Below are positions 16,372 to 24,805 of a DNA stretch of 64,000 bases, one piece after another. Positions within the stretch are counted from its first letter, which is position 1, and every line of letters starts with the position of its first letter. The DNA lies in NCBI GenBank assembly GCA_001898505.1, contig MKTZ01000008.1:186001-250000 (forward strand). The letters run 5' to 3'. This DNA comes from Sphingobacteriales bacterium 50-39. Lineage in GTDB: Bacteria > Bacteroidota > Bacteroidia > Chitinophagales > Chitinophagaceae. The notes below the pieces were generated by a model. That model saw only the letters and a list, made by a program, of their open reading frames with translations, made no database searches and was not told where the DNA came from. The translations under genes were made by a program, and so were the position numbers.

Positions 16372-18798
16372 CTATTTGCGGATCTCTGCCTGCAATTCCT
16401 TTTCCAGGGCTCCCATGATCCGCTGTACCATTCCGTCGATTTCTTTGTCTGTCAGGGTTTTTTCCTCGTCCAGGAAGGTAAAGCTAACGGCGAGCGATTT
16501 CTTATCCGCCCCCAGCCGCTCGCTCTGAAAGATATCGAAAAGCTTTACTTCCTGCAATTTTTCCACCCGGGCGCCCCGGATGGCTTTTTCTACTTTGTCA
16601 AAGCTTAGGGATCTTTCCACGATCATGGCCAGGTCTCTCTGTACGGGCAGCTGTTTCGGCAATTCCCTGAATTCGATGTCCTTACCTGAGGTGAGGGCCA
16701 GCAGCCTGTCCCAGCGAACGTCTGCGAAGAACAGATCCTGCTTACAGTCAAACTGCCGGAGCAGGGAGGGATTGACCAGGCCGGCCTCGAGGATGGTCTC
16801 GTTATTCATGGAGATGGACAGTCCGTAGGACAGTTTAGGGGACCGGAGGGGAGTCCAGGCCGGGGCCTTCAGCCCCACCAGCTGGAAGATCCTTTCGCAA
16901 AGACTTTTCAGATAGTAGAAGTCTGCGGAGGCGCCTTTGCCTTTCCAGCTGTCATCCCGGGTCTGTCCGGTGACAAAAAGGGCCAGGCGCGGTACTTCTA
17001 TGTACTGACCGACTCCGCTGGTATGATAGGATTTGCCGAACTCGAAGAATTGCAGGTTGGCATTCTTCCTATTCAGATTGTACGCGATGGATTCCAGGCC
17101 TGTCTCCAGCAGGGAGGGGCGCATGATATTCAGCTCTGCGCTGAGGTTATTTACCATTTTCACCACTGTCTCCAGCTCTTCTTGGGTATAGTAGGCGCTG
17201 TTGGTGATGGAATTGGTCAATATCTCATTAAAGCCCTGTCCAACCAGGTAGCTGGCCACGGAGGATTTCCAGGCGGCTGCGGACCTATCCTTCTCTACGG
17301 AAGGGGAGATGGTAATGGCCGAGGGGATGGCGATATTATCCAGGCCGTCTATACGCATGATCTCTTCCACGAGGTCTGCGGGGAGGCTGATATCCGGCTT
17401 GTGCCAGGGTACGGACACGTGGATGTCGTCGATGCCTTCCTTAATGATCTCGAAACCCAGGCTTAGGAGGATATTTTTTACCGTGTCCGGGTGATAGTTC
17501 TTCCCGCTGAGTTTTTTCAGATAATGGTGCTTGAGTATGACCTGCGGCTTATTCTTTGGATCGGGATAGACATCCACTATATCGGATGCTATTTCTCCGC
17601 CAGCCAGCTCCTTTATCAGCAGGGCTGCCCGTTTGAGGGCGTTTACGGTGCCGGAGATATCCATTCCCTTTTCGAAATGCGTGGCAGCGTCTGTCCGCAG
17701 TCCATGACGGAAGGAAGTCTTACGCACATCTGTGGGGTTGAACCAGGCGCTCTCGAGGAAAATGTCTTTTGTGTCATCTTTCACGCCGCTCTTAAGACCG
17801 CCAAAAACACCTGCGATACACATGGGTTCTTCTCCGTCGGAGATCGTCAGGTCCTCAGCGGAGAGTTTTCTTTCTTTTTCGTCCAGGGTGATAAAGAGCC
17901 TGCCTTCGGGATGATTCTTCACGATGACCTTGCCGTCCCTGATGGCATGCAGGTCGAATGCATGCAGGGGCTGTCCCATTTCATGGAGGACGTAGTTGGT
18001 GATATCGACGATGTTGTTGATGGCCCTGATCCCGATGGACTTTAGCCTGTCCTGCATCCAAGTGGGGGATTCTTTGATAGTAATGTTTTTAATGCTGACT
18101 CCGGAATAGCGTTCGCAGCCACGGGTATTTTCGATGCTCACGGTAATGGGCAGGCTGTGGTTGTCGGTCTTGAAAGCATTTACGGAGGGCTGCTTAACCC
18201 GATAGTCCTTGTTCTCGTGCAGGCTGAGCCAGGCGCATACGTCACGTGCGACGCCGATGTGGCTCATGGCGTCCATATGATTGGGGGTGAGACCTATTTC
18301 AATGATATGGTCGGTATAGGGTTTGAACCAGCTTGCGGCGGTGGCGCCTGCTTTGGCGGAGGCGGGCAGCACCATGATGCCGGCGTGGCTTTCTCCCAGC
18401 CCGATCTCGTCCTCGGCGCAGATCATCCCATAGCTTTCCACTCCCCGGATCTTAGCCACTTTCATGGTCAGGGGCTCGCCTTTCACGGGATAGATGGTCG
18501 TTCCTACGGGTGCTACTACTACTTTCTGACCGGGGGCTACATTGGGGGCTCCGCAAACAATGGAGAGGGGTTCTGCTGCTCCGATATCGACCCTGGTAAG
18601 TTTCAGCTTGTCGGCATTGGGATGCTGGGCTGTCTCCAATACCTCCCCGATGACGAGGCCTTTCAATCCTCCTTTTACCGACTCGTATTTTTCAAGGCTC
18701 TCTACTTCCAGGCCGACAGATGTAAGTATTTTGGATAGCCGGTCGGGCTCGACCTTCACCGGTAGATATTCAGAAAGCCAGTTATAGCTGATGGTCAT
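16372..18798 (-). CDS. pheT: Phenylalanine--tRNA ligase beta subunit
   Basis: An 808-residue beta subunit of the tetrameric PheRS, which charges tRNA(Phe). It starts MTISYNWLSEYLPV. Residues ~40-155 are the EMAP/OB tRNA-binding domain (VIGEVLETAQHPNADKLKLTRV, split by length limits). The B3/B4 editing domain (~210-390) includes SIGIRAINNIVDITNYVLHEMGQPLHAFDL in pieces and RHGLRTDAATHFEKG. The core catalytic-like domain covers ~480-700, and the C-terminal ferredoxin-fold anticodon-binding domain covers ~715-808 (LPKQLPVQRDLAMIVE). Length is normal. pheS is not adjacent. A TATCTTTG promoter element lies 24 bp upstream. Confidence 0.95.
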   Translation of the reverse strand: MTISYNWLSEYLPVKVEPDRLSKILTSVGLEVESLEKYESVKGGLKGLVIGEVLETAQHPNADKLKLTRVDIGAAEPLSIVCGAPNVAPGQKVVVAPVGTTIYPVKGEPLTMKVAKIRGVESYGMICAEDEIGLGESHAGIMVLPASAKAGATAASWFKPYTDHIIEIGLTPNHMDAMSHIGVARDVCAWLSLHENKDYRVKQPSVNAFKTDNHSLPITVSIENTRGCERYSGVSIKNITIKESPTWMQDRLKSIGIRAINNIVDITNYVLHEMGQPLHAFDLHAIRDGKVIVKNHPEGRLFITLDEKERKLSAEDLTISDGEEPMCIAGVFGGLKSGVKDDTKDIFLESAWFNPTDVRKTSFRHGLRTDAATHFEKGMDISGTVNALKRAALLIKELAGGEIASDIVDVYPDPKNKPQVILKHHYLKKLSGKNYHPDTVKNILLSLGFEIIKEGIDDIHVSVPWHKPDISLPADLVEEIMRIDGLDNIAIPSAITISPSVEKDRSAAAWKSSVASYLVGQGFNEILTNSITNSAYYTQEELETVVKMVNNLSAELNIMRPSLLETGLESIAYNLNRKNANLQFFEFGKSYHTSGVGQYIEVPRLALFVTGQTRDDSWKGKGASADFYYLKSLCERIFQLVGLKAPAWTPLRSPKLSYGLSISMNNETILEAGLVNPSLLRQFDCKQDLFFADVRWDRLLALTSGKDIEFRELPKQLPVQRDLAMIVERSLSFDKVEKAIRGARVEKLQEVKLFDIFQSERLGADKKSLAVSFTFLDEEKTLTDKEIDGMVQRIMGALEKELQAEIRK

Positions 18799-18821
18799 GA
18801 GAAATATTCGTCTTTAGGTGA

Positions 18822-18829
18822 CAAAGATA
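18822..18829 (-). promoter_or_regulatory. -7 promoter element for pheT
   Basis: TATCTTTG on the minus strand matches TAnnTTTG, 23 bp before the pheT ATG. I see no T-box or attenuator-like leader. Confidence 0.55.
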
Positions 18830-18991
18830 GCGGATTTAGGCGACCACCGAGAAAGGACGAAGCTGACGGTTGTGGAAATATTTGGCTGATAATTACGTTT
18901 TTAGGGGGGCCTTTGGCCGGCGGACCCGGGGTCCGGCTTTTCCAGGGGCCGATCAGACCGTACCGGGGTAGAACTGATAATCAAATGTTAA

Positions 18992-18999
18992 TACTTTTG
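18992..18999 (+). promoter_or_regulatory. Candidate -7 element for the DUF6600 lipoprotein gene
   Basis: TACTTTTG matches TAnnTTTG. Transcription from here would give a ~160-nt leader containing the whole multi-hairpin element. No -33 TTG at the expected spacing. Confidence 0.35.
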
Positions 19000-19040
19000 G
19001 ATGTCTTTTACTTAGCATAGATCGTGCAGTCTTACAAGTA

Positions 19041-19126
19041 TCCGTAAAACGGGTTTTTAAAAAATGTACCCCGTTTTACGGAAGGATCTAATGTCTGTCC
19101 TTCGGACAACGAACCTCCGGTTCGTT
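19041..19126 (+). repeat. Multi-hairpin intergenic element, copy A
   Basis: Three inverted repeats in a row. Stem 1: TCCGTAAAACGGG (19041-19053) with CCCGTTTTACGGA (19070-19082), 13 bp, 16-nt loop. Stem 2: TGTCC-ttc-GGACA (19096-19108). Stem 3: AACGAACC-tcc-GGTTCGTT (19108-19126). The single-stranded core from 19089 to 19112 is identical to that of copy B at 28.9 kb while stems 1 and 3 differ by compensating changes. It lies 40-125 bp upstream of the lipoprotein start codon. Confidence 0.8.
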
Positions 19127-19165
19127 CAACGGAGATTGATTGTTCAACTCCTTAAAATCTGGGTT

Positions 19166-20743
19166 ATGAAAAAACACTTATACATTTTAGCGATCCTCGC
19201 CATGGCCGTGGGCTTGAATGCCTGTGGTCCGACTTATGTGGTCCAGCAGCCTGCCCCGCCGCCTCCGGCGCCGGTGGCAGATCCTCTGCCGCCACCTCCT
19301 CCGGAGCCTCAGCCGGTGGCTACCTATCAATCATTTTATGATGATCTGAGCCCTTATGGGCAATGGATAAATGACCCCCGTTATGGGTATGTCTGGCTGC
19401 CGGACGTGGGTCCTGATTTTAAGCCTTATGCCACCAATGGTCACTGGGTCTATACCGATGAGGGGTGGACCTGGGCTTCCGACTATCGTTGGGGCTGGGC
19501 TGCTTTCCACTATGGCCGCTGGTTCTTCCAGGACGGTTATGGCTGGATGTGGATACCCGGTAACGAGTATGCTCCTGCCTGGGTGACCTGGCGTAACAGC
19601 AATGACTACTATGGATGGGCGCCCATGGGTCCCGGTGTCAGCTTTGACATGGCGTACGGCGGCGGGTATTTGCCTCCGTCCCACTATTGGTGCTTTGTTC
19701 CCCACCAGTATGTCGGCAGCCCGTATGTCCGTAACTATTATGTCAATGAGTCCAGGAATACGGTCATCATCAATAATACTACGGTGATCAACAATGTTAC
19801 TGTCGTCAACAACAATTATACCCGGAATGTGAACTATGGCCGCGGTCCCGATCCTGTCGAAGTGGGAAGGTATACCGGAACTGCGTTAAGGCCTATGCCC
19901 GTAGTTGCCTCTGCCCGGCCTGTGTCCGGAGGACAAATAAATAATGGCGGACTGTCCGTTTACCGTCCCCGGATAAACGACGCGCCCCGGAACAATAATG
20001 GCAATATGGGTGTTCCTTCCCGTATGGCTGCTCCTGTAAGGGTGAGCAACCTGAATGATGCCCGGCCGCAAAATACGGCTGTCTATGGCAACAGGCCTGC
20101 CAACACGGGATATCCCAACAGGGATAACAATCCGGTGAATACCCGGCCTGCGACTGGATATGATAGGGGTAATTCTTATGGTCAGCCGCAGGGGCAGTCA
20201 CAACCTCAGGCACAGCCGCAGCAGCCCGGGAACCGTCCGTTTTGGGGCAGACCGGCAAACTCCGGTGGACAGCAGCCGGCAAATAATCAGCCTGCTACTC
20301 AACCTGTAAACAATCCGCCAGCCGGCCAGCCGGTGAATAATCAGCCTGTGACCAATAACAGGCCTGCGTTACAGCCTACCGGGAATCAGCCCGAGCTGAC
20401 TCCTATAAACAGGCGCCCTTTCAATCAGCCGCAGCAGCCAGCCACACAGCCGGTGAATAATACGCCTGCCGGTCAGCCACAAGGTCAGCCTGTGAGGAAC
20501 TATACGCCGCCAGCCCGGCCCGGCATGCAGCAGCAACAGAGTCAACAACAGCAGAATCAACAGCAACAACAGCATGTAAATCAGCCGTCCAATAATCGCC
20601 CCGCTGCTATGCAGCGGCCTCAGCCCCAGCCTGTACAGGCTCCGGCTGTGCAGGGCAGGCCCGTAAGCCGTCCCGTTACACCCCCTCCCGCGCCTCAGAA
20701 ACAAGAAGATAATAAAGATACGAGACCTGTAAGGCAACAATAG
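19166..20743 (+). CDS. DUF6600-type lipoprotein with long Gln/Asn/Pro-rich tail
   Basis: A ~525-residue exported protein. It starts MKKHLYILAILAMAVGLNAC, a lipoprotein signal with lipobox LNAC; the frame runs upstream to 19064, but that would bury the signal. After a proline-rich linker, residues ~55-190 form a Trp/Tyr/Gly-rich domain with repeated phrases (YGQWINDPRYGYVWLPDVG, NGHWVYTDEGWTWASDY, YGWAPMGPG) as in DUF6600 proteins. An Asn/Val stretch (TVIINNTTVINNVTVVNNNY) follows, and the last ~280 residues are low-complexity Q/N/P repeats (QPVNNPPAGQPVNN-like units, a poly-Gln run). Such proteins are presumed envelope components; function unknown. The tail is repetitive enough that its length may vary between strains. 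Confidence 0.8.
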   Translation: MKKHLYILAILAMAVGLNACGPTYVVQQPAPPPPAPVADPLPPPPPEPQPVATYQSFYDDLSPYGQWINDPRYGYVWLPDVGPDFKPYATNGHWVYTDEGWTWASDYRWGWAAFHYGRWFFQDGYGWMWIPGNEYAPAWVTWRNSNDYYGWAPMGPGVSFDMAYGGGYLPPSHYWCFVPHQYVGSPYVRNYYVNESRNTVIINNTTVINNVTVVNNNYTRNVNYGRGPDPVEVGRYTGTALRPMPVVASARPVSGGQINNGGLSVYRPRINDAPRNNNGNMGVPSRMAAPVRVSNLNDARPQNTAVYGNRPANTGYPNRDNNPVNTRPATGYDRGNSYGQPQGQSQPQAQPQQPGNRPFWGRPANSGGQQPANNQPATQPVNNPPAGQPVNNQPVTNNRPALQPTGNQPELTPINRRPFNQPQQPATQPVNNTPAGQPQGQPVRNYTPPARPGMQQQQSQQQQNQQQQQHVNQPSNNRPAAMQRPQPQPVQAPAVQGRPVSRPVTPPPAPQKQEDNKDTRPVRQQ

Positions 20744-20767
20744 CGCGGATCATCGAATTTCAGCAGG

Positions 20768-20823
20768 CGGACCGCTGGTCCGTTTGGCCCCATCCCCAGT
20801 GTGTTTCACCAACGCTGGGGATG
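20768..20823 (+). terminator. Tandem hairpins after the lipoprotein gene
   Basis: CGGACC-gct-GGTCCG (20768-20782), then CATCCCCAG paired with CTGGGGATG (20791-20799 and 20815-20823), followed by TTCATTTTTCT. The second is a reasonable intrinsic terminator. Confidence 0.65.
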
Positions 20824-20894
20824 TTCATTTTTCTCCTAAAGTTCCTCAAACTGCATTCTGGTGTTTCGGCCTCCCGGCAAAATATTTGTTCCAA

Positions 20895-20902
20895 TATCTT
20901 TG
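20895..20902 (+). promoter_or_regulatory. Candidate -7 promoter element in the dnaB upstream region
   Basis: TATCTTTG matches TAnnTTTG. If used for dnaB the leader would be about 360 nt and would run through the DnaA-box cluster. The region 20744-21265 has no convincing protein gene. Confidence 0.4.
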
Positions 20903-20954
20903 TGCACAGATGGTGTGAATTATTTGCGGGAAAAGGCTGAAAACTTTTTTAAAT

Positions 20955-21075
20955 TGTGGATAGCTTGGGGGTTAGTGTGGATAACGGGAGGTTGTCGGTG
21001 GATTGGACGGTGGATTATGAAAGGAAAAATATAGAAAACGAAAAATTTTTTTCGCCGTGATTTTAGATTCTATAT
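20955..21075 (+). other. Phased DnaA-box cluster with adjacent AT-rich tract (origin-like)
   Basis: TGTGGATAG (20955), TGTGGATAA (20976, exact DnaA-box consensus read on the other strand) and GGTGGATTG (20997) start exactly 21 bp apart, two helical turns. A fourth, GGTGGATTA, starts at 21009. Directly after, 21018-21075 is AT-rich, with a poly-A/poly-T stretch near 21038-21051. DnaA boxes in phase beside an unwinding-prone tract are the layout of a bacterial replication origin; a DnaA-controlled dnaB promoter is the alternative. Boxes 3 and 4 are weak matches. Confidence 0.4.
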
Positions 21076-21128
21076 TCGCCCTCCTGACTCAACGGGTAAC
21101 GTTATGTTCATACTGCCGTAACAATTTC

Positions 21129-21154
21129 TTAATGACAGGTCCCGGCTTCGCCGG
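21129..21154 (+). repeat. Small hairpin possibly related to the multi-hairpin element
   Basis: TTAATG followed by CCGGC-ttc-GCCGG (21142-21154), about 110 bp before the dnaB start. It shares the TTAATG plus TTC-loop hairpin layout with copies A and B but not the core sequence, so the relation is doubtful. Confidence 0.25.
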
Positions 21155-21265
21155 TGACAGGCCACAACAAAATTAAGGCTGGAACACTAACCCAATGAAC
21201 CCAGTCCCAGGACTGGAGGATAGGCGCTGGACACCCTATTTTTTAATTTTTGGACGGACTAATCA

Positions 21266-22837
21266 ATGGATCTTACAAATCTTAATCTCAACAAGGACCG
21301 CAGCAAATTCAGGCGTAAGCCTGCTGTGGACCTCAGCACCATGGTATATGGGAAGGTGCCTCCTCAAGCTAAAGAGCTGGAAGAAGCCGTATTGGGCGCA
21401 ATAATGTTGGAAAAAAGCGCTTTTGACACGGTAGTAGAGATCCTGAAGCCCGAATGCTTTTACCTGGAAGGGCATCAGCGTATCTACCGGACCATGCAGT
21501 CCCTGGCGCAGAAAAGTCAGCCTATCGATATACTTACGGTAGTGGAAGAGCTAAAGGTCCGGGAAGAGCTGGAGATTGTCGGCGGTCCGTATTATGTGAC
21601 CAAGCTGACCAATTCCGTCGTCAGTTCCGCCAATATCGAGACCCACTCCCGTATTATCCTTCAAAAATTCATCCAGCGAGAGCTGATCCGTATCAGCGGC
21701 GAGATCATCGGGGATGCTTACGAGGACAGCACGGACGTGTTCGATCTGCTGGACGACGCGGAAAGCAAGCTTTTCGAGATCACCAATAACCACCTCCGTA
21801 AGAATTTCGACAGCATCGACAGCGTCCTGGTCAAGACGATACAGCGTATCGAGGACCTGCGTCATAAGCAGGAAGAGATAACGGGTGTGCCCAGTGGATT
21901 CGCCTCCCTGGACAGGGTCACCTATGGCTGGCAGCAAACGGACCTTATCATCCTGGCCGCCCGTCCGGCGGTGGGTAAAACGGCTTTTGCCCTGAACCTG
22001 GCCCGTAATGCCGCCTTGAATAGCAGCAAGCCTACTCCCGTAGCCTTTTTCAGCCTTGAAATGAGCTCGGCGCAGCTGGTACAGCGTATCCTCAGCGCCG
22101 AGAGTGAGATATTCATGGAAAAAATAGCCCGTGGCCGTCTGGAAGACCATGAGATGAAGCAGCTGTACAAGAAGGGCATCGACAGGCTGGCGAAGGCGCC
22201 CATCTTTATCGATGACACCCCGGCCCTCAATATCTTCGAGCTGCGTGCCAAATGCCGCCGTCTGAAGAACAAGCATAACATCGGATTTATCATTATCGAT
22301 TATCTGCAGCTGATGAGCGGGGCAGGGGACAATAAGCATGGCAACCGTGAACAGGAGATCAGCCAGATATCCCGTGCTTTGAAGGGACTTGCAAAAGAGC
22401 TGCAGGTACCTATCATCGCCCTTTCACAGCTGAGCCGCGCCGTTGAATCCCGTAAAGAAGGAGAGAAGATACCCCAGCTGAGCGATCTGCGTGAATCGGG
22501 CGCTATCGAACAGGATGCCGATATGGTCATGTTCCTATACCGTCCTGAATACTATGGCATTACCGCCAATGAGATGGGGGAAAGCAATAAAGGTGAGACA
22601 CACGTAAAGATCGCCAAGCACCGTAATGGTTCCCTGGAAACGGTGAAGCTTCGTGCGCTGCTGCATATACAAAAGTTCACCGAATATGGGGAGGACGACT
22701 TTGGGGGTATGGGATTGCCGTCCGGCGGCAGCTGGAAGCCTGTGCAGGATGATGATGGGGGCGGCGCCAAGCTGTATATTCAGGCCGGCTCCCGTATGAA
22801 GGACCTGCCCATCGATGAGGACGATGTGCCGTTCTAA
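21266..22837 (+). CDS. dnaB: Replicative DNA helicase DnaB
   Basis: A 523-residue hexameric 5'-3' helicase that drives the replication fork. The N-terminal domain (~30-135: PPQAKELEEAVLGAIMLEKS, YLEGHQRIY) is followed by a linker and a RecA-like ATPase (~205-470) with Walker A ARPAVGKT (232-239), the FSLEMSSAQLVQRIL segment, IIIDYLQLM (Walker B), QISRALKGLAKEL, LSQLSRAVE and DLRESGAIEQDADMVMFLYR. No intein interrupts the motifs. The C-terminal ~60 residues are a Gly/Asp-rich tail common in Bacteroidota DnaB. The upstream 520 bp hold the origin-like DnaA cluster. Confidence 0.95.
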   Translation: MDLTNLNLNKDRSKFRRKPAVDLSTMVYGKVPPQAKELEEAVLGAIMLEKSAFDTVVEILKPECFYLEGHQRIYRTMQSLAQKSQPIDILTVVEELKVREELEIVGGPYYVTKLTNSVVSSANIETHSRIILQKFIQRELIRISGEIIGDAYEDSTDVFDLLDDAESKLFEITNNHLRKNFDSIDSVLVKTIQRIEDLRHKQEEITGVPSGFASLDRVTYGWQQTDLIILAARPAVGKTAFALNLARNAALNSSKPTPVAFFSLEMSSAQLVQRILSAESEIFMEKIARGRLEDHEMKQLYKKGIDRLAKAPIFIDDTPALNIFELRAKCRRLKNKHNIGFIIIDYLQLMSGAGDNKHGNREQEISQISRALKGLAKELQVPIIALSQLSRAVESRKEGEKIPQLSDLRESGAIEQDADMVMFLYRPEYYGITANEMGESNKGETHVKIAKHRNGSLETVKLRALLHIQKFTEYGEDDFGGMGLPSGGSWKPVQDDDGGGAKLYIQAGSRMKDLPIDEDDVPF

Positions 22838-22900
22838 CCGGCTGGGGCGATGCCCTGGTCCAAACAATGTCTGAGGTTCGCTAATCTATACTAAATAAAC

Positions 22901-22920
22901 AGCTCCCTATGGGGGCTTTT
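22901..22920 (+). terminator. Intrinsic terminator after dnaB
   Basis: AGCTCCC-tatg-GGGGGCT-type stem (one G-T pair) followed by TTTTATTATTT. It lies ~65 bp past the dnaB stop, with the convergent RDD gene beyond. Confidence 0.7.
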
Positions 22921-22950
22921 ATTATTTATACGGCCACCAGCCGGTGGCGG

Positions 22951-23403
22951 TCATTTTACCTTAACCATGATGCTACCGGATACAAAATCATGTATTGCCC
23001 TCTTTTCAGGGTTGAAGCTGATGGTGAGAAAGGAGAACCACCCTAAGACTGCCTTGAACAGGTACCTGAAGAAAGCCTGTATTATATTGATGCGTTTGGT
23101 TGGATTGACATGATCCCTGACCCTGATCTTCTTTACATACTGCCCGAGCGTGCATCCAAAGATGACCAGCAGGGGCTCATAGACCGCCCAGATGCCAAAG
23201 AACAGGACGATCCTGATCCAGTTGGGGGCATCGTCGTTGAGCAGCGCGGCAAATACGAACATGAGCACGATAATGAGGACGCCATCGATAAAGATGGATT
23301 GCACCCTGTCCAGCAGCAGGGGGTAATCGTCCCCGGGGACGTCTTCTTCGGAGAGAAGGTCTTTTTCAGGAGTGGTCTTGTCAGGCAGGGGGGCGTTTTC
23401 CAT
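22951..23403 (-). CDS. RDD family membrane protein
   Basis: A ~150-residue protein of the RDD family: an acidic N-terminus (MENAPLPDKTTPEKD), then YPLLLDRVQSIFIDGVLIIV, where the RDD-type Arg-Asp positions are DR and D, and two to three hydrophobic segments ending with PEKRAIHDFVSGSIMV, the conserved RxxHD motif. Function of the family is not settled; some members are linked to ion or solute transport. The frame extends 39 bp upstream across the rsmE start region; the inner ATG at 23401-23403 avoids overlapping the divergent rsmE gene. It converges on dnaB. Confidence 0.8.
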   Translation of the reverse strand: MENAPLPDKTTPEKDLLSEEDVPGDDYPLLLDRVQSIFIDGVLIIVLMFVFAALLNDDAPNWIRIVLFFGIWAVYEPLLVIFGCTLGQYVKKIRVRDHVNPTKRINIIQAFFRYLFKAVLGWFSFLTISFNPEKRAIHDFVSGSIMVKVK

Positions 23404-23416
23404 AAAAACAAAATAA

Positions 23417-23424
23417 TACATTTG
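23417..23424 (+). promoter_or_regulatory. -7 promoter element for rsmE
   Basis: TACATTTG matches TAnnTTTG, 16 bp before the rsmE ATG, giving a very short leader. It lies in the 37-bp gap between divergent genes. Confidence 0.5.
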
Positions 23425-23440
23425 CCCGATAAGATCAATC

Positions 23441-24136
23441 ATGGCATTAGCTTTTTTCTATTTATCCGAATACAACCCCGGCGATGAGGAGATCGTACTG
23501 GACGAGGATAATTCCCGCCACATAATACAGGTATTACGTATGCAGAAAGGGCAACGGCTGCAGCTCACCGATGGGCGTGGCCGGCTTCTGACCGCCACTA
23601 TCGTGGACGACCATAAGAAAAAATGCAGGGTGCGGGTAGATGACGCTGTGCAGATGCCGGCGAGAGCCAGAAGGATCACCATCGCCATGGCCCTGCTAAA
23701 GAATGCTTCCCGCTATGAATGGTTTTTGGAGAAGGCGACAGAGATAGGGGTTACGGGCATCATTCCCCTGCTGTCGGAGAGGACGGAAAAACAGCATTTC
23801 CGGCAGGACAGGATGCAAAATATACTGGTGAGCGCGCTGTTGCAGTCGCAGCAGACCTGGTTGCCCGTGTTGTATCCGCCCACCCGGGTGGAGGAGGTGA
23901 TAAGGGTTGCGAAACAGGAGCAGCGGCTGATCGCGCATTGTTTGGAGGGTGGGGGCAGGCAGTCGCTGCCGGAAGGCAATGAGCAGCTGATCCTTATCGG
24001 ACCGGAAGGAGACTTTACAAAAAGCGAGATCGATGCAGCATTGGAGCATGGTTTTTTACCCGTCACATTGGGAGAGACCCGTCTGCGGACCGAGACCGCG
24101 GGTGTAGCAGCTGCAGCGCTTATGTGTATACGTTGA
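23441..24136 (+). CDS. rsmE: 16S rRNA m3U1498 methyltransferase
   Basis: A 231-residue SPOUT-family enzyme that methylates N3 of U1498 in 16S rRNA. The N-terminal PUA-like domain (residues ~1-70, with HIIQVLRMQKGQRLQLTDG) is followed by the knotted SAM-binding domain with ALLKNASRYEWFLEKATEIG, IGPEGDFTKSEID and the C-terminal LGETRLRTETAGVAAAAL. Length is typical. It diverges from the RDD gene with a 37-bp gap and abuts the convergent YdeI-like gene with no gap. Confidence 0.95.
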   Translation: MALAFFYLSEYNPGDEEIVLDEDNSRHIIQVLRMQKGQRLQLTDGRGRLLTATIVDDHKKKCRVRVDDAVQMPARARRITIAMALLKNASRYEWFLEKATEIGVTGIIPLLSERTEKQHFRQDRMQNILVSALLQSQQTWLPVLYPPTRVEEVIRVAKQEQRLIAHCLEGGGRQSLPEGNEQLILIGPEGDFTKSEIDAALEHGFLPVTLGETRLRTETAGVAAAALMCIR

Positions 24137-24751
24137 TCATTTCTTCTCGTATTTCCACATCCTGGATTTCCCTTCCGTGAGCCATTCCACGGTAGTGGCT
24201 ATGCGTTTTTCCCGGGTGGCGTCTGTTTTGGCTTCCGTAATCCACTCGATGTATTCTCTCCTGTGGGACGGAGAAAATCCTTCAAAGGTAGCCTGTGCCT
24301 TCTTATTCTTTTTAAAGGCTGCTGTCAACTCTTCCGGCACCGGCAGCTCTTTTTTCGGGGTTTTTTTGGGCGCCGCCTTTTTTATGCCTGCTTCATTCAA
24401 TGCGGCTGCCTCCCGGATATATGCGGTCAGGATCTTGTCGGAGGGAAGGTCTTTTTTGGATGTGATCCTGTCGAGATGACCCATGGCGCCCCTGTCCTTT
24501 ATTTGCAGGATGCCTTCCGGGTCCTTCATCAAGGGTGCGTTCCAGAAACCGAAAGCGCAATGTTCTTTGAATGCGGCCATGTTGCAGATGATGGCTCCAT
24601 TGTTCTGGAAGAAAGGCATGCTCCACTTCATCGTCTCTTCTACGTTGGGATATGCTTTATGCACCAGCTTGCGGATGTGCTCCAGGATGGGGCGTGCAAA
24701 GTCTGCCGACTTTTGGATATACGCGTCGATGCGGGGATCTGTGGTAGGCAT
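24137..24751 (-). CDS. YdeI/OmpD-associated family protein (DUF1801 domain)
   Basis: A 204-residue cytoplasmic protein. Residues ~15-120 form a DUF1801 domain (ILEHIRKLVHKAYPNVEETM, KWSMPFFQNNGAIICNMAAF, CAFGFWNAPLM). The C-terminal ~60 residues (PVPEELTAAFKKNKKAQATF, FEGFSPSHRREYIEWITEAK, TRERRI-like end) match the YdeI/OmdA family. A Lys/Pro-rich linker separates them. The family is common in soil bacteria; its biochemical function is not established. The stop codon abuts the rsmE stop codon. Confidence 0.85.
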   Translation of the reverse strand: MPTTDPRIDAYIQKSADFARPILEHIRKLVHKAYPNVEETMKWSMPFFQNNGAIICNMAAFKEHCAFGFWNAPLMKDPEGILQIKDRGAMGHLDRITSKKDLPSDKILTAYIREAAALNEAGIKKAAPKKTPKKELPVPEELTAAFKKNKKAQATFEGFSPSHRREYIEWITEAKTDATREKRIATTVEWLTEGKSRMWKYEKK

Positions 24752-24805
24752 AAAAGAAATTTCTCTAATTTATAAAAATCCTAATGCTTAACCTTGGAGG
24801 AGGGG

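Noticed and set aside
18157-18738. Gly/Cys-rich plus-strand frame opposite pheT
   Set aside because: Codon-shadow composition; PheT is continuous and complete here.
19893-20740. Long minus-strand frames opposite the Q/N/P-rich lipoprotein tail
   Set aside because: Repetitive coding DNA on the plus strand produces open frames on the other strand; composition is non-protein-like.
21266-22837. Intein in dnaB
   Set aside because: All helicase motifs follow at normal spacing and the length is normal.
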